NCBI RefSeq assembly: GCF_014764505.1 | Contig: NZ_JACXWX010000020.1 | Span: 1-64,000 of the forward strand | DNA length: 64,000 bases | Direction of reading: 5' to 3' | Origin: Phormidium tenue FACHB-886 | Lineage (GTDB): Bacteria; Cyanobacteriota; Cyanobacteriia; Elainellales; Elainellaceae | Shown here: in pieces, positions 54,143 to 63,563 of the stretch | Position numbering within the stretch: position 1 is the stretch's first letter | Layout of the letters: each line of letters opens with the position of its first letter | Program-made: the position numbers and the translations under genes | The notes under the pieces: generated by a model | Seen by the model: the letters and a program-made list of their open reading frames with translations, nothing else | Database searches by the model: none | Told to the model about the DNA's origin: nothing

Positions 54143-56349
54143 GCACCTCCCGGTCGGCGAATCACATCCACCACATGACCCGAGCGCAGCTCCGCATCTG
54201 CCCAAGAGCAAACCAGCCCCAACGGACCCGGATCAATAAACTCAGGAGCCACCTGGCGTTCCCAGCGATCGCCCTGCTGCCGCAGCGCAAACAGCACTAC
54301 CGGACCGATGTAGAGAATGCCAGGAGTTTGCTGCAGCAGAGCAATGATGTCTGAGGGATAGACGGGTCTACCAAAGGCCCAGCCGCCGCCGTCAAACCCA
54401 CCGCCCATTAGCGGATTCAAAAAGCGATAGAGGGCAACCCGCAGCTGAGCAGCGATCGCCCGTTGCGCCTGGGGATTGTCGTAGGTGTCTTGCAGAGCTA
54501 CCTGCACCTGCACCGAAACGCCCACGTATTGCGGCTCTGCCAGCTCTAGCTGGATTCCCAGCAGACGACGCTTGTCCAGGTATTCTGTAATCTGCTGCCG
54601 CAGGGCAGGATTAAGGCCCAGCTGTGCCGGGGAGATGCCGCGCTCCTGCTGAATTGCATCGGGGTTAGCCTGGGGGACGATTAGCAGTTTCACCAGCCCT
54701 GGCGCACCGCTACGGGGAGGTGTTAAACAGCGCACCCGAGAAACAGCTCCTGCCTGCTGGGCCAAAGTTTCAAAGTCTTCTGCGGTAACGGCGCGATCAC
54801 GGGTTCGTAAGAATTTAGGTGCCCGCAGTACCGCCTGCTCTAGCGATTCGGCATCAGCTCCGTTAAACGCCGGGTAATGATTTATAACCCGCTCCACGTA
54901 AGGCACTGCCGATCGCAAAAACCGTAGCGTTCCCTGCTGCACATTGCCCCGCCGTCCGCCGCCCGTGCGGTAGCGTACTATCTGAATCGTTGCTCCGACT
55001 GGAGGAATGGCTCCGTACTGGTGCTCCAACCCTTCTGGCGATTCGATCTCAGGTGCCATCATCCCCGTCCGCTCCTGTCCTATCCCTTCCTGAAACTGTG
55101 CCCGCACCTGGGTGCGATAGCGCAGACTGTTGGGTTCCCGAATCAGGGGACCAAATTGTACCGTCCCTGTGAGCGAGTCGATTGTATAGTGCTTGGAGTT
55201 GGCGGTGGATTCAGAGAAATCCTTAACCTCTTGCCAACGCTGCGCCACCCCGTTCGGCGGCTCCACCAAAATGTATTCCTGCGGCTGCCGTTCTAGCACT
55301 GGCACACCTTGCAGCAAAAACTTCTGTCCTGGATTGCCATCGCTCACGCCCAATCGCTCACTGAAGATGACATCACACTGGCTAGTAGACACGGTGCCCC
55401 CAATGCAACGCACCCCAATCCCGACGATCCTTGGAGAACTGTGATACCCCGCCTGTCGTCCCTGGGGAGCCGTAACCACACAGCGCACCCAGCGACCGCT
55501 GTATCCAATAAAGTTGGCAACCGGAAAGGATTGGGGCAGGTGCAGAATCACATCCGCGCCTTGAGTGGGGTTATTACCCTGCTGGTCTAGCTCATGGAAG
55601 CTGAAGCCTTTAGTAGCGTCGTCTTTTTCCTGCAGCAGCACCGATCGCCATGCCGTTCCATCCCAGGCTTCCCACTTGCGCGGCGGCTGGTTGGGGTCAA
55701 TGCCGGTGGGAGTACCCGCTGCCCCTCGAAAATTAACCGCCATGACGTTACCTTCCAGCGGTGTCTCTGCGTCTAACACTAGATAAAAGCAGTTGTGGGG
55801 CTGGGGCTGTTCGTCAAACAGATTTTGTTCCTGTCCGGACCACTCGCTGCCCTGAACAACCCATTCCCTGCTCACGGGTTCGCTCAGGTGCTGCGGGGCA
55901 GTTTCGTTGGCGGCATGGTCTGTGAGAAAATGCCGCAGCCGGGGAACGCCAATCTGCAGCGGCATATCCGTCGTGAAAACGATCGCCTCTTGGTCATTCT
56001 GGCTAGTGGTTACTTCTATCCCAGCAGGCAGCGTGTAGGTTTCGGGCAAATCTGCAGACAGGTAAAAGGTGAGATCGGTTTGGGCGGGTCGGGGAGGCTG
56101 CAGTCGGATGCCCAGTAGCTCCAAAAAGGCAATGTAGTTCTTGCGGGGCACCTGATTGAACCGCAGTAGCATCTGATCGGTCAACCAGGCAAACAGCTCG
56201 ATCAGGGTAATGCCAGGATCGCTCAGGTTGTGATCCGTCCATTCTGGGCAATAGCGAGGAATTCGCAGCGTGCATTCACTCACTAGATCGTCGAAAGTTC
56301 GATCATCTAGGTTTGGGCTGGGTAGTTTGGTTAAAAAATCAAATTCCAC
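54139..56349 (-). CDS. Baseplate J-like wedge protein
   Basis: 736 residues, as expected for the large baseplate J-type proteins of injection systems. Opening: LPSPNLDDRTFDDLVSECTL, CPEWTDHNLSDPGITLIELF, AWLTDQMLLRFNQVPRKNYI. Central gpJ core: FLRTRDRAVTAEDFETLAQQ and AGAVSRVRCLTPP. C-terminal: ITEYLDKRRLLGIQLELAEP, QYVGVSVQVQVAL and GRPVYPSDIIALLQQTPGIL. It forms the wedge ring with gp25. It starts 3 bp after gp25 and overlaps the next gene by 4 bp. Confidence 0.92.
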   Translation of the reverse strand: MEFDFLTKLPSPNLDDRTFDDLVSECTLRIPRYCPEWTDHNLSDPGITLIELFAWLTDQMLLRFNQVPRKNYIAFLELLGIRLQPPRPAQTDLTFYLSADLPETYTLPAGIEVTTSQNDQEAIVFTTDMPLQIGVPRLRHFLTDHAANETAPQHLSEPVSREWVVQGSEWSGQEQNLFDEQPQPHNCFYLVLDAETPLEGNVMAVNFRGAAGTPTGIDPNQPPRKWEAWDGTAWRSVLLQEKDDATKGFSFHELDQQGNNPTQGADVILHLPQSFPVANFIGYSGRWVRCVVTAPQGRQAGYHSSPRIVGIGVRCIGGTVSTSQCDVIFSERLGVSDGNPGQKFLLQGVPVLERQPQEYILVEPPNGVAQRWQEVKDFSESTANSKHYTIDSLTGTVQFGPLIREPNSLRYRTQVRAQFQEGIGQERTGMMAPEIESPEGLEHQYGAIPPVGATIQIVRYRTGGGRRGNVQQGTLRFLRSAVPYVERVINHYPAFNGADAESLEQAVLRAPKFLRTRDRAVTAEDFETLAQQAGAVSRVRCLTPPRSGAPGLVKLLIVPQANPDAIQQERGISPAQLGLNPALRQQITEYLDKRRLLGIQLELAEPQYVGVSVQVQVALQDTYDNPQAQRAIAAQLRVALYRFLNPLMGGGFDGGGWAFGRPVYPSDIIALLQQTPGILYIGPVVLFALRQQGDRWERQVAPEFIDPGPLGLVCSWADAELRSGHVVDVIRRPGGA

Positions 56350-56352
56350 GGT

Positions 56353-56775
56353 TTATTCCTCGGCGCTTGCCAGATAGAAGGGATATACCAGGCTGTAGAG
56401 GTCTGGCTCTGTTTTCAAGCGGTAGTTGATGATGATGAAGACGGTGCCTTTGATCGGGTCTGGGTCGGTGCTGACTTCCTCCAGCACAATGCGCGGTTCC
56501 CAAGCTTCCAGTGCCTCTTCCACATGCATTCGAATCAGAAACAGGGTCGTGGTGTTTAATGGCGCAAAGGCCAGTTCTGACAAGCGACAGCCAAAGTTGG
56601 GGCGATAAACTCGCTCTCCCAGGCGCGTTCGCAAGATGATACCAATGGACTGCCGCACCTTCTCCGCTTCCCTGCTGAGCTGAATTCCTCCCTGGACGCT
56701 AGGACGCAGAGGAAATGCCCATCCCTGACCGAGATAGGAACGCTCCTGGCGATCGAATTCATCTGCTGCGTACAT
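56353..56775 (-). CDS. GPW/gp25 family baseplate protein
   Basis: 140 residues. Typical gp25 pattern: GQGWAFPLRPSVQGGIQLSR, EKVRQSIGIILRTRLGERVY, RPNFGCRLSELAFAPLNTTT, then LFLIRMHVEEALEAWEPRIV and VFIIINYRL. The LGERxYRPxFGC motif is the family signature. It sits in the order PAAR - gp25 - baseplate J seen in other injection-system operons. Confidence 0.93.
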   Translation of the reverse strand: MYAADEFDRQERSYLGQGWAFPLRPSVQGGIQLSREAEKVRQSIGIILRTRLGERVYRPNFGCRLSELAFAPLNTTTLFLIRMHVEEALEAWEPRIVLEEVSTDPDPIKGTVFIIINYRLKTEPDLYSLVYPFYLASAEE

Positions 56776-56820
56776 AACCGTTCTCTACTTCACTCCATTA
56801 ATCTGCAAGTCCCTATTCGC

Positions 56821-57309
56821 CTATCCACCAATAAGTACAGTGGGTTCACCGGCAATGATGGTGTTGATGCTAGTGGTTTCTTGAATTGTGTCGCCCACCC
56901 GACAAGCTGCCAGTGCGTTAATTAACACAGTCTGACTGCCGTTGATGACTACGCCTGCCCCATCCGGAACGACCAGCTTGACCATTGGACAGATGTGAAT
57001 ATCGGCGGGGGCAAAACTGGTAATCATCGAGGCGGCAGACGCGGCTGCATCCGCAACTGTGCGGTTAAAATCGACAACTGCTGCCCCTGCGGCCGGAGTC
57101 CCTGCTGTCGCCGTTACGCGAGCGCTGGCTTCCGCAATGTTTTGTGCCCCTTCGGCGATCGTTTGTGCCAGTTGAGCTGCCTGGGCTGCCGTAATACCGC
57201 GCCATGCAGGTCGTTTGCCAATCAAAACGTTGGGGCTACCGGGGCTGCCTGCCAGAGGGCTACCGTGAGCGGTCATATCCCCTAATCGTGCTGCGGGTCT
57301 TCCAGGCAT
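56821..57309 (-). CDS. PAAR-type spike tip protein
   Basis: 162 residues. PAAR-repeat pieces: PGRPAARLGDMTAHGSPLAG at the front, then after a long Ala-rich helical insert (ITAAQAAQLAQTIAEGAQNI, about 60 residues) ICPMVKLVVPDGAGVVINGS, VLINALAACRVGDTIQE, and TIIAGEPTVLIGG. Metal-binding His and Cys are present (TAHG, HICP, AACRVG). It caps the VgrG-like spike. The Ala-rich insert is larger than in a minimal PAAR protein. Confidence 0.9.
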   Translation of the reverse strand: MPGRPAARLGDMTAHGSPLAGSPGSPNVLIGKRPAWRGITAAQAAQLAQTIAEGAQNIAEASARVTATAGTPAAGAAVVDFNRTVADAAASAASMITSFAPADIHICPMVKLVVPDGAGVVINGSQTVLINALAACRVGDTIQETTSINTIIAGEPTVLIGG

Positions 57310-57343
57310 AGATTATCTCCTGTTCATAGAATCATTCTGTAAA

Positions 57344-59083
57344 TTAATTGAGATGAATCATTGCGCCTTGCACTGTGATGATGCCGTTTGCTTTGATGTC
57401 GATGTTGCCTTGTGCCTCGATCGATAAATTCAGCGTTGATTTAATCGTGACCGATTTTCCTCGATCGTCCATTTTTATCTTGTGTCCGCCACTCGTTTCG
57501 ATTTCAATGTGGCGATCGCTATCATTCACTTTGATTTTATGTCCACCTGACGTTTGAATATATACACCATCCTTACTACCACCCTTGTCTTCTTCCACGA
57601 ACTGAATCTTGTGTCCAGTGCGCGTTTGAATCGTTCGCAATCTCACCTTGCCACCTTGGATAGTGTCACCAACGGATTCCGGCGGCTTATCTTTGCCGTT
57701 CCAGACTCCCCCGATGATATAGGGACGATGGATATCCCCATGTTCAAACCCTACTAACACTTCATCATCCACTTCGGGGAGACAGAAGAAGCCGCGATCG
57801 CTCCCTGCCCCCAAATGCACAACTCTCGCCCAATAGCTTTCGTGCTCTTCGGTTAGCGTCGGCAGCCGCACCTTTACCCGTCCCCAGTTTTTGGGATCTT
57901 TGTTGTTGGTGACGATGCCAACCATTAGCGTTTGACCGGGCTGTAGATGCCTTGTGGGCGTTAGCATCGCCAGCATGGAACCGTCGCGCAACCCCCGGAC
58001 TGTAAAATCGGTGCTGTAGATTTTTTCGTAGTACACGTGGCGGGTTTCTGTGATGTAGTATTTTCCGTCATATTTTTCCATCCCTGCCAGTTTTACAATC
58101 CGTCCCGGACGAATTTCTGGATTACCGTTGCCCTCTGCTTTCGCATCGGCACATATAAACTCACCCCCTAGCTCATCGCATAACCCCTGCGCCATCTGCT
58201 TCGCTTCATCCGCACTAAACACCGGCTGGTCGACCACTGTCATTTTGGGACTTGGGATGCGGAATTTAGTCGCCGTAGTGCTGCCTTTGGAGTAACCCGT
58301 TTCGGTTGGTACTCGTTCAGAGCTGGCAGTTTCAACGATCGATCGCTTGTTTTCGTAGTCCCAGCCCCGTACTTCAACGGCACTCACCTGCTGAGCGCTA
58401 GATATACGCACATTGAAATGACTAATATCGCGCAGCCAGTGCAGCTCCGGTTCTTTAGATGAACGATTGCCTGCTTTATCAAAGTGCAGTATTCCATCCT
58501 GCACAAACAGCTCAAACCCCTGTCGTGCCGCCAGCTCCCGCAAAAACTCCATGTTGGTTTGATTCTCCTGAAACACATAGTCACGGGCGCTGCCTGTGCT
58601 GCGGCACTTTGCCTTTAATCCCGCTTCTTGGGCAATTTTTTCGACAATATTGCTGACAGACATATTCTGAAAAGAGCGATTGAACCGTCCCCGATGTAAC
58701 CTGTGGGAAAGGTCGTAGCCCCTCAGAGTAATGTGAGATTCAGATCTGTTGGTGAAGTTAATGTCGATCGCCGTGATCTCGCCCTCGACTAGCATCCCTT
58801 GCTTCAGGTCATTAAAATGCTCATCGGCAGTGAGGCTATTACCAAACCCAATCTCTATCTTCTTGCCAATCTCGAGATACTGCTGATGCCGCCAAGGGCG
58901 ATTCTCTATGTCCGTGGTAGGGAGATAGTTGTTGTGCAATACTACTGTGAATAGGGTAGGAAGATGTAAACTCTCCTCCACTACAATTCTTAAGACATCC
59001 TTCATTAATTCTGGTGGCGCATTCTCTCCTCCTATTTTGAGAACTGGCTGAGAGACGTACTTGGGTGTTGTAGTAAATGGCAT
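57344..59083 (-). CDS. VgrG-like spike protein
   Basis: 579 residues. The gpD/gp27-like front (LKIGGENAPPELMKDVLRIV, LFTVVLHNN, ITLRGYDLSHRLHRGRFNRS, NMEFLRELAARQGFELFVQD) leads to a gp5-like OB fold (MVGIVTNNKDPKNWGRVKVR, LPTLTEEHESYWARVVHLGA, FCLPEVDDEVLVGFEHGDIH, YIIGGVWNGKDKPPE) and a C-terminal beta helix of repeated SGGHKIKV/DDRGKSV units. The last part is a short needle with no extra effector domain. It follows the tube adaptor by 56 bp. Confidence 0.94.
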   Translation of the reverse strand: MPFTTTPKYVSQPVLKIGGENAPPELMKDVLRIVVEESLHLPTLFTVVLHNNYLPTTDIENRPWRHQQYLEIGKKIEIGFGNSLTADEHFNDLKQGMLVEGEITAIDINFTNRSESHITLRGYDLSHRLHRGRFNRSFQNMSVSNIVEKIAQEAGLKAKCRSTGSARDYVFQENQTNMEFLRELAARQGFELFVQDGILHFDKAGNRSSKEPELHWLRDISHFNVRISSAQQVSAVEVRGWDYENKRSIVETASSERVPTETGYSKGSTTATKFRIPSPKMTVVDQPVFSADEAKQMAQGLCDELGGEFICADAKAEGNGNPEIRPGRIVKLAGMEKYDGKYYITETRHVYYEKIYSTDFTVRGLRDGSMLAMLTPTRHLQPGQTLMVGIVTNNKDPKNWGRVKVRLPTLTEEHESYWARVVHLGAGSDRGFFCLPEVDDEVLVGFEHGDIHRPYIIGGVWNGKDKPPESVGDTIQGGKVRLRTIQTRTGHKIQFVEEDKGGSKDGVYIQTSGGHKIKVNDSDRHIEIETSGGHKIKMDDRGKSVTIKSTLNLSIEAQGNIDIKANGIITVQGAMIHLN

Positions 59084-59139
59084 AAGAAACTTGAATGTGA
59101 ATAGGAGAAATACTGAATAGCTGGTAAAAACCTGGGCGT

Positions 59140-59715
59140 TTAAAAGTCCGACTCCTCAGAAGCCGGACGGTAGGGCTTTGGCTGCCCCTGGTTGCCCTGT
59201 CCTCGTCTCGCTCGATTATCTATCTTTCGGTTCTTATCTTTAGATTGGGATTTCTTATCGCCTGGTAAATTCTCTTTCTCAACTTCTTGAAGCGCAATAT
59301 CCACCAAGGCCCGAACAGGGGTGCCATCTGGCAAAAACATGTCTAATTTGTAGCTGAGACTAGTCATTACACAAAGGAATGACTTTTTGCCTCCCCACTT
59401 CAGATAGTAGACGGGCGGACGTTTATTTTGACCATTAGGTGATTCAACTCCCTTCTTCAGTTTTTTAATGTAATCCATAACAGATGCGCGGGTTTCGTAG
59501 GTGTCAAACACTACCTGGCTAATCGTGAGTTTGTAGGGTTCAACTCCTGAAAAGTTAACCTTTGGCAATGAGCTATTTTCGCCCCGGTTTCCCTGTTCCG
59601 TTTGCCACTTTACCGTGCGAGCAAGAGATAACATAGTAGGGTTGAACATGAATGTAACCTCTTGTGCACCGCTGTCAATCGGAAATAATGTTGCTTTCTC
59701 CAGCTGTGTAGACAT
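59140..59715 (-). CDS. Tube-to-spike adaptor (Afp7/LysM-like CIS protein)
   Basis: 191 residues: KATLFPIDSGAQEVTFMFNP, TMLSLARTVKWQTEQGNRGE, NFSGVEPYKLTISQVVFDTY, VYYLKWGGKKSFLCVMTSLS, YKLDMFLPDGTPVRALVDIA. This is the pattern of the tube-capping adaptor of extracellular injection systems. The C-terminal LysM repeat found in longer relatives is absent; a Lys/Arg/Gln-rich tail (KKSQSKDKNRKIDNRARRGQ) takes its place. It connects the inner tube to the spike. Confidence 0.85.
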   Translation of the reverse strand: MSTQLEKATLFPIDSGAQEVTFMFNPTMLSLARTVKWQTEQGNRGENSSLPKVNFSGVEPYKLTISQVVFDTYETRASVMDYIKKLKKGVESPNGQNKRPPVYYLKWGGKKSFLCVMTSLSYKLDMFLPDGTPVRALVDIALQEVEKENLPGDKKSQSKDKNRKIDNRARRGQGNQGQPKPYRPASEESDF

Positions 59716-59767
59716 TGTTTCTTGAATTGAATCAAAAAGAATTCAGTTATTTATGCAAAAGCCTTTG

Positions 59768-62700
59768 TTACCAAGGAAGCCGACCGTTATATACTCCCTG
59801 TCGTTCCCGTTCAATCTCTAATCGCAGCCGCAGTCGAGCATAAATCTCTTGCGCTAGATTCTCTATTTCTCCTTCTTTTTTCTGCTCCGCATCTTCTCCA
59901 TTCTCTTTTTCATTTGACGCTGTTATTGTTTCTGTTGGTATCTCTGTTGCCGTTGCAGGTGCGGAAACTTCACCGCCTTTCTCAAATTCCTGTACTATGT
60001 CCTGTCGATGGACGATCGTCGGCATCTCCAGCGAAGCAGTATTGGCAGGCGGCATCCATTCATCTCCAGCGGCACCGAATGTCGACTGAAATCCGAGTAA
60101 ATCTTCCACGCTATTCCACTGTTTCGGTAGCGGCATAGAAGGCGATTGTGAGGAAGACCTTGGTGGAGCCGCAGGGCTGGGAGAACGGTGGATGATGGAC
60201 GGCAGGGAGTAGGCAATCGCATCCTCGGATTCTGTTTCCTCTGCTGCGTTCAGCTGAATTGGCAAAAGTCTAGAAGCACCGGGAGAATGTTCGCTGAAAA
60301 CTGTGCCGCTTATTTGAGAAACTGCAGGCTGAATGGGTTGCCCTTTACGCTTTCGCTGAATGCCTTTAGGTTTACGGGAAACAGCTGGGGCAGCAGGTAG
60401 GGGAGCGATTACCCCTGCGGAGAACTGTCCAGCACTCGTAGCTCCTTCTCCTGAATCGATCGCCTCTTCTGCAGGCGGAATGGGAGCATCATCTAAACTA
60501 CCGCCCTGATTGAGGTGTTGCAGCAAAGGCAGGTGCTTCTGAGCATCCTGCACATTAATCACAAATTCACCAGGAGTCAACATCGCAGGCACGGTATCGG
60601 AAGAGGCGATTGGTTGACCTGTGGGAGTTTGTCTCAGTATCACCTGCCCACCCACTGAGTATCCTTGTGGAGACGCTCTGTTTCCCCCGGGCATTTCAGG
60701 AAACGCTGAATCGCCGGGTACGGTCGGTAAGACAGACGACTGCTCTGGAAAAACCGTGTCCAAATCCCCTGAAACTTGTTCAGGCTTTGCCCCTCCTTTA
60801 AGATTCATAGCGGAGTCCCCGCTGAGAGGTTTTTCTGTCTTTGGTGGTGAGTGATTAGCCTCCGTTAATTCTGTTAATTCTGCTGGATCGGTTATCGAGA
60901 GTTGATTGACTTTTAGGTTAGGTGCGGCTTTGCTAGGGAGTTTTGCTGTCTGTGTTGATGAATAATCAATTCCCGTTAATTCTGCTGGATCGATTGTCGA
61001 AGATTCATCAACTTGCGGATTAGGTAGGGCTGCTTTGCTGAGGGATTTTGCTATCTGGGCTGCTGAGTCATTTGTCTCCGTTAATTCTGCTGGATCGGTT
61101 ATCGAGAGTTGATTGACTTTTAGGTTAGGTGCGGCTTCGCTAGGGAGTTTTGCTGTCTGTGTTGATGAAGAATCAGCCTCTGTTAATTCTGCTGAGTGAT
61201 CGATCGTCAGAAACTGATTGACTTGCAGATTAGGGGCATTGACTCCATTCAGCAATTTTTCTGTTTCCACTGATGGAAAATCAATCTCCGCTAGCTCCGC
61301 TGAATGATCGGTTGGCTCAAGCTGATCGACTTTTGGACTAAGCGGCTTGTCGATTTCGCTAGCTGGAGAAGCAGTGTCCAGCTTCTGCAGTGATTCTAAC
61401 GGCTCAGCAATAGTTTGCTGCTGTTTAGCCTTAAATGCCGGTGAAGTGATATCTGCTTGTTCTGTAGGCAGTCGATCTACCAAATTTGGTGAATCATGCG
61501 AGGTTGTTAAATCATGCGATTTTTCAGTTGGATGTATTGAATTAGTTTCACCGATTTCTACAGCAGGTAATTTCTCATAATCGCCTGAACTCACTGAAGA
61601 ATATGATTTCCCAGATGGCTGTATTGATTCAGTTTCATCGATTCGTACAGCAGCCTGTTGCTCTTCATGATCGATTGAAGTTGCTAAAGAATACGGCTCT
61701 TGGTTTAAATGCGCCGATGCAGTTTCATCAGCTTCCAGAGCAAGATGAATTTGCTGAGAAGGTGCTTGAGAAATCTGAGAGAGATATCTGGGTGATAGTG
61801 AAATAGATTTCTCAATCGATCGATCAATATGTGAATCAGGTAAACTGTTAAGCGATAGCTCTGGTACAAATTCGGGTTCTTGCGGAGCCTGAAACGAAGA
61901 CTCAGGTGGTAGCTGAATGGATTCATCGAACCATTGATTAATAAGTAAATCAGGTGAGCCTTCAAACGATGGCTCTGCTGCAAATTCAGGGTCTTGAGGA
62001 ATTTGAGAAGATTCAGGCGATGGCTGAACAGATTCAGCAGACGATCGACCAGTAAGTAAATCAGATGAGTCTTCAAACGGTTGCTCTGGTGCAAATTTAC
62101 TGACTTGATCTGCAGTATTTCTAAATTTTTTCGAGGATTTAGTGGATTCCTTCTGACGAGAAGCAACTGTTCCACGTCGGGAATTTTTTGGAGTTAGAAT
62201 CGGATCGATCTTGGTGATAGGTTGTGGTGGAACTTCCAGCTCTTCTGACTTAATCCATGGCTTTACTGTGCTGTTGAGTTCGGGAAATGCCCCACTGAGT
62301 TTAGGTGCAATCGTTTCGCCGGAAGGCTTCAAGGTTTGAGCAATCACCTCCTCAGCGGTTTTTTCGCCTTCGGTGGTCTCTCTGTCTTCGGTAGCTTCTC
62401 CATCTTCTGGTTGCTGAATTAGGTGAACCACTTCAACTGGCTCTGAATCATTCTTTGAAGTATCTACAGCATATTCAGTAGAATCGATCCGAGAATCAGA
62501 ACGTGCAGTTTGAATCTCACCAGACTCATTAAAATAGTCGGGTGTGATATAGGAAGCAGAATTAATTTGAGAATCAAAAGGTGCAGTTTGTGATGCAGCT
62601 TGAATCTCATCAAAATTCTTGTACACAGTATCTGCAACCTCCATAATTTGAGGAGCAAAATTTTCTGCTGCGCTCTGGTCTAATGGTGGGACAAGTGCCT

Positions 62701-63460
62701 CCACCTCGGCTAACTTCCCTGACTTCTTCAAGCGATTTGCAGCTTTTGCTGGAGCTGACTTTTTCTGCCGTTTAGCTGCTTCTGCTGGAGATTTTTGAAC
62801 AGGCTTTCCTTTTGAAGACTTTTTAGAAGGAGTGCTTTTAGCGGATTGGGTAGAAGTTCCTGTGGATGAGGGAACGGATGGGGAGATCCGATCGCTTTCA
62901 ACGAATTTTTCTGCATTCTGAAATACAGAATCATCAGCTAAAAGCGTAGTCTCATTAGATACAAACGCTCTGTTCTTAGATAGGTTTGCAGCGGGCTGCA
63001 TCACATTAGACGAATGAACAATAGGTGCTGCAATCTTTGCCTGCGGCAATGGCTCAGTTGACGGTTCAGCGATCGAAGGAAGGACGTGAGAAGGTAGACC
63101 AAAATCTGATGAGCCGCTCTTTGGGGTCATCGCAGTCGAGAATCCTGAATCTGTCGATTCGATTTCCCCATCTGCGACAGTTTTTGCAGGCGAGATATTT
63201 AGATCTGAGTCAAAGGAAATGGGAGGGAATTGAACGGTACGATTTGGCAGGAGCGATCGCCTAACGGTTGGCAAAAGATGCTGTGGCTGCAGCAGAACTA
63301 GTGGAAAGATTGCTCTATGACGGGCGACGATCGGCTGAAAGGAGCGGAAATATCTGAGCGGCGAGAGCTGTAAATGCCGTTGCAGGTGGAGCATTCCGGA
63401 GCCACTGCTAAATCTTAGCAGCGGTTGGTAAATCCCGATCGTTGGTCGAAGCACTTGCAT
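59768..63460 (-). CDS. Repeat-rich, disordered CIS-cluster protein with tail-type motif
   Basis: 1230 residues. A basic, Leu/Arg-rich start (GMLHLQRHLQLSPLRYFRSF), then about 800 residues of low-complexity Ser/Glu/Pro/Ala sequence with several repeat families: Lys-rich SAKSTPSKKSSKGK, a 45-residue unit around SPDLLINQWFDESIQLPPES, and a 69-residue unit around LKVNQLSITDPAELTE. Near residue 955 comes DTVPAMLTPGEFVINVQDAQ, a motif I know from phage tail tape-measure and related structural proteins. It ends with IYARLRLRLEIERERQG. Position between tube and adaptor suits a tape measure or inner-tube cargo/chaperone. I cannot decide between them. Confidence 0.7.
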   Translation of the reverse strand: MQVLRPTIGIYQPLLRFSSGSGMLHLQRHLQLSPLRYFRSFQPIVARHRAIFPLVLLQPQHLLPTVRRSLLPNRTVQFPPISFDSDLNISPAKTVADGEIESTDSGFSTAMTPKSGSSDFGLPSHVLPSIAEPSTEPLPQAKIAAPIVHSSNVMQPAANLSKNRAFVSNETTLLADDSVFQNAEKFVESDRISPSVPSSTGTSTQSAKSTPSKKSSKGKPVQKSPAEAAKRQKKSAPAKAANRLKKSGKLAEVEALVPPLDQSAAENFAPQIMEVADTVYKNFDEIQAASQTAPFDSQINSASYITPDYFNESGEIQTARSDSRIDSTEYAVDTSKNDSEPVEVVHLIQQPEDGEATEDRETTEGEKTAEEVIAQTLKPSGETIAPKLSGAFPELNSTVKPWIKSEELEVPPQPITKIDPILTPKNSRRGTVASRQKESTKSSKKFRNTADQVSKFAPEQPFEDSSDLLTGRSSAESVQPSPESSQIPQDPEFAAEPSFEGSPDLLINQWFDESIQLPPESSFQAPQEPEFVPELSLNSLPDSHIDRSIEKSISLSPRYLSQISQAPSQQIHLALEADETASAHLNQEPYSLATSIDHEEQQAAVRIDETESIQPSGKSYSSVSSGDYEKLPAVEIGETNSIHPTEKSHDLTTSHDSPNLVDRLPTEQADITSPAFKAKQQQTIAEPLESLQKLDTASPASEIDKPLSPKVDQLEPTDHSAELAEIDFPSVETEKLLNGVNAPNLQVNQFLTIDHSAELTEADSSSTQTAKLPSEAAPNLKVNQLSITDPAELTETNDSAAQIAKSLSKAALPNPQVDESSTIDPAELTGIDYSSTQTAKLPSKAAPNLKVNQLSITDPAELTELTEANHSPPKTEKPLSGDSAMNLKGGAKPEQVSGDLDTVFPEQSSVLPTVPGDSAFPEMPGGNRASPQGYSVGGQVILRQTPTGQPIASSDTVPAMLTPGEFVINVQDAQKHLPLLQHLNQGGSLDDAPIPPAEEAIDSGEGATSAGQFSAGVIAPLPAAPAVSRKPKGIQRKRKGQPIQPAVSQISGTVFSEHSPGASRLLPIQLNAAEETESEDAIAYSLPSIIHRSPSPAAPPRSSSQSPSMPLPKQWNSVEDLLGFQSTFGAAGDEWMPPANTASLEMPTIVHRQDIVQEFEKGGEVSAPATATEIPTETITASNEKENGEDAEQKKEGEIENLAQEIYARLRLRLEIERERQGVYNGRLPW
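60874..61169. repeat. Near-identical 89-bp units inside the repeat-rich gene
   Basis: Bases 60874-60962 and 61081-61169 are the same apart from one base, 207 bp (69 codons) apart and in frame. A degenerate copy starts at about 60977. Such identity within otherwise diverged repeats shows recent duplication or gene conversion, so the protein length probably varies between strains. Confidence 0.8.
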
Positions 63461-63563
63461 TCGTTAACCCATCCATTCACGCTTAAAATGTATTTCCACA
63501 AACTTGTAACTTCACAAAGCTTTTGTTGTAGTCTCATCAGGTCACCTACAATTCTCCAAATGC

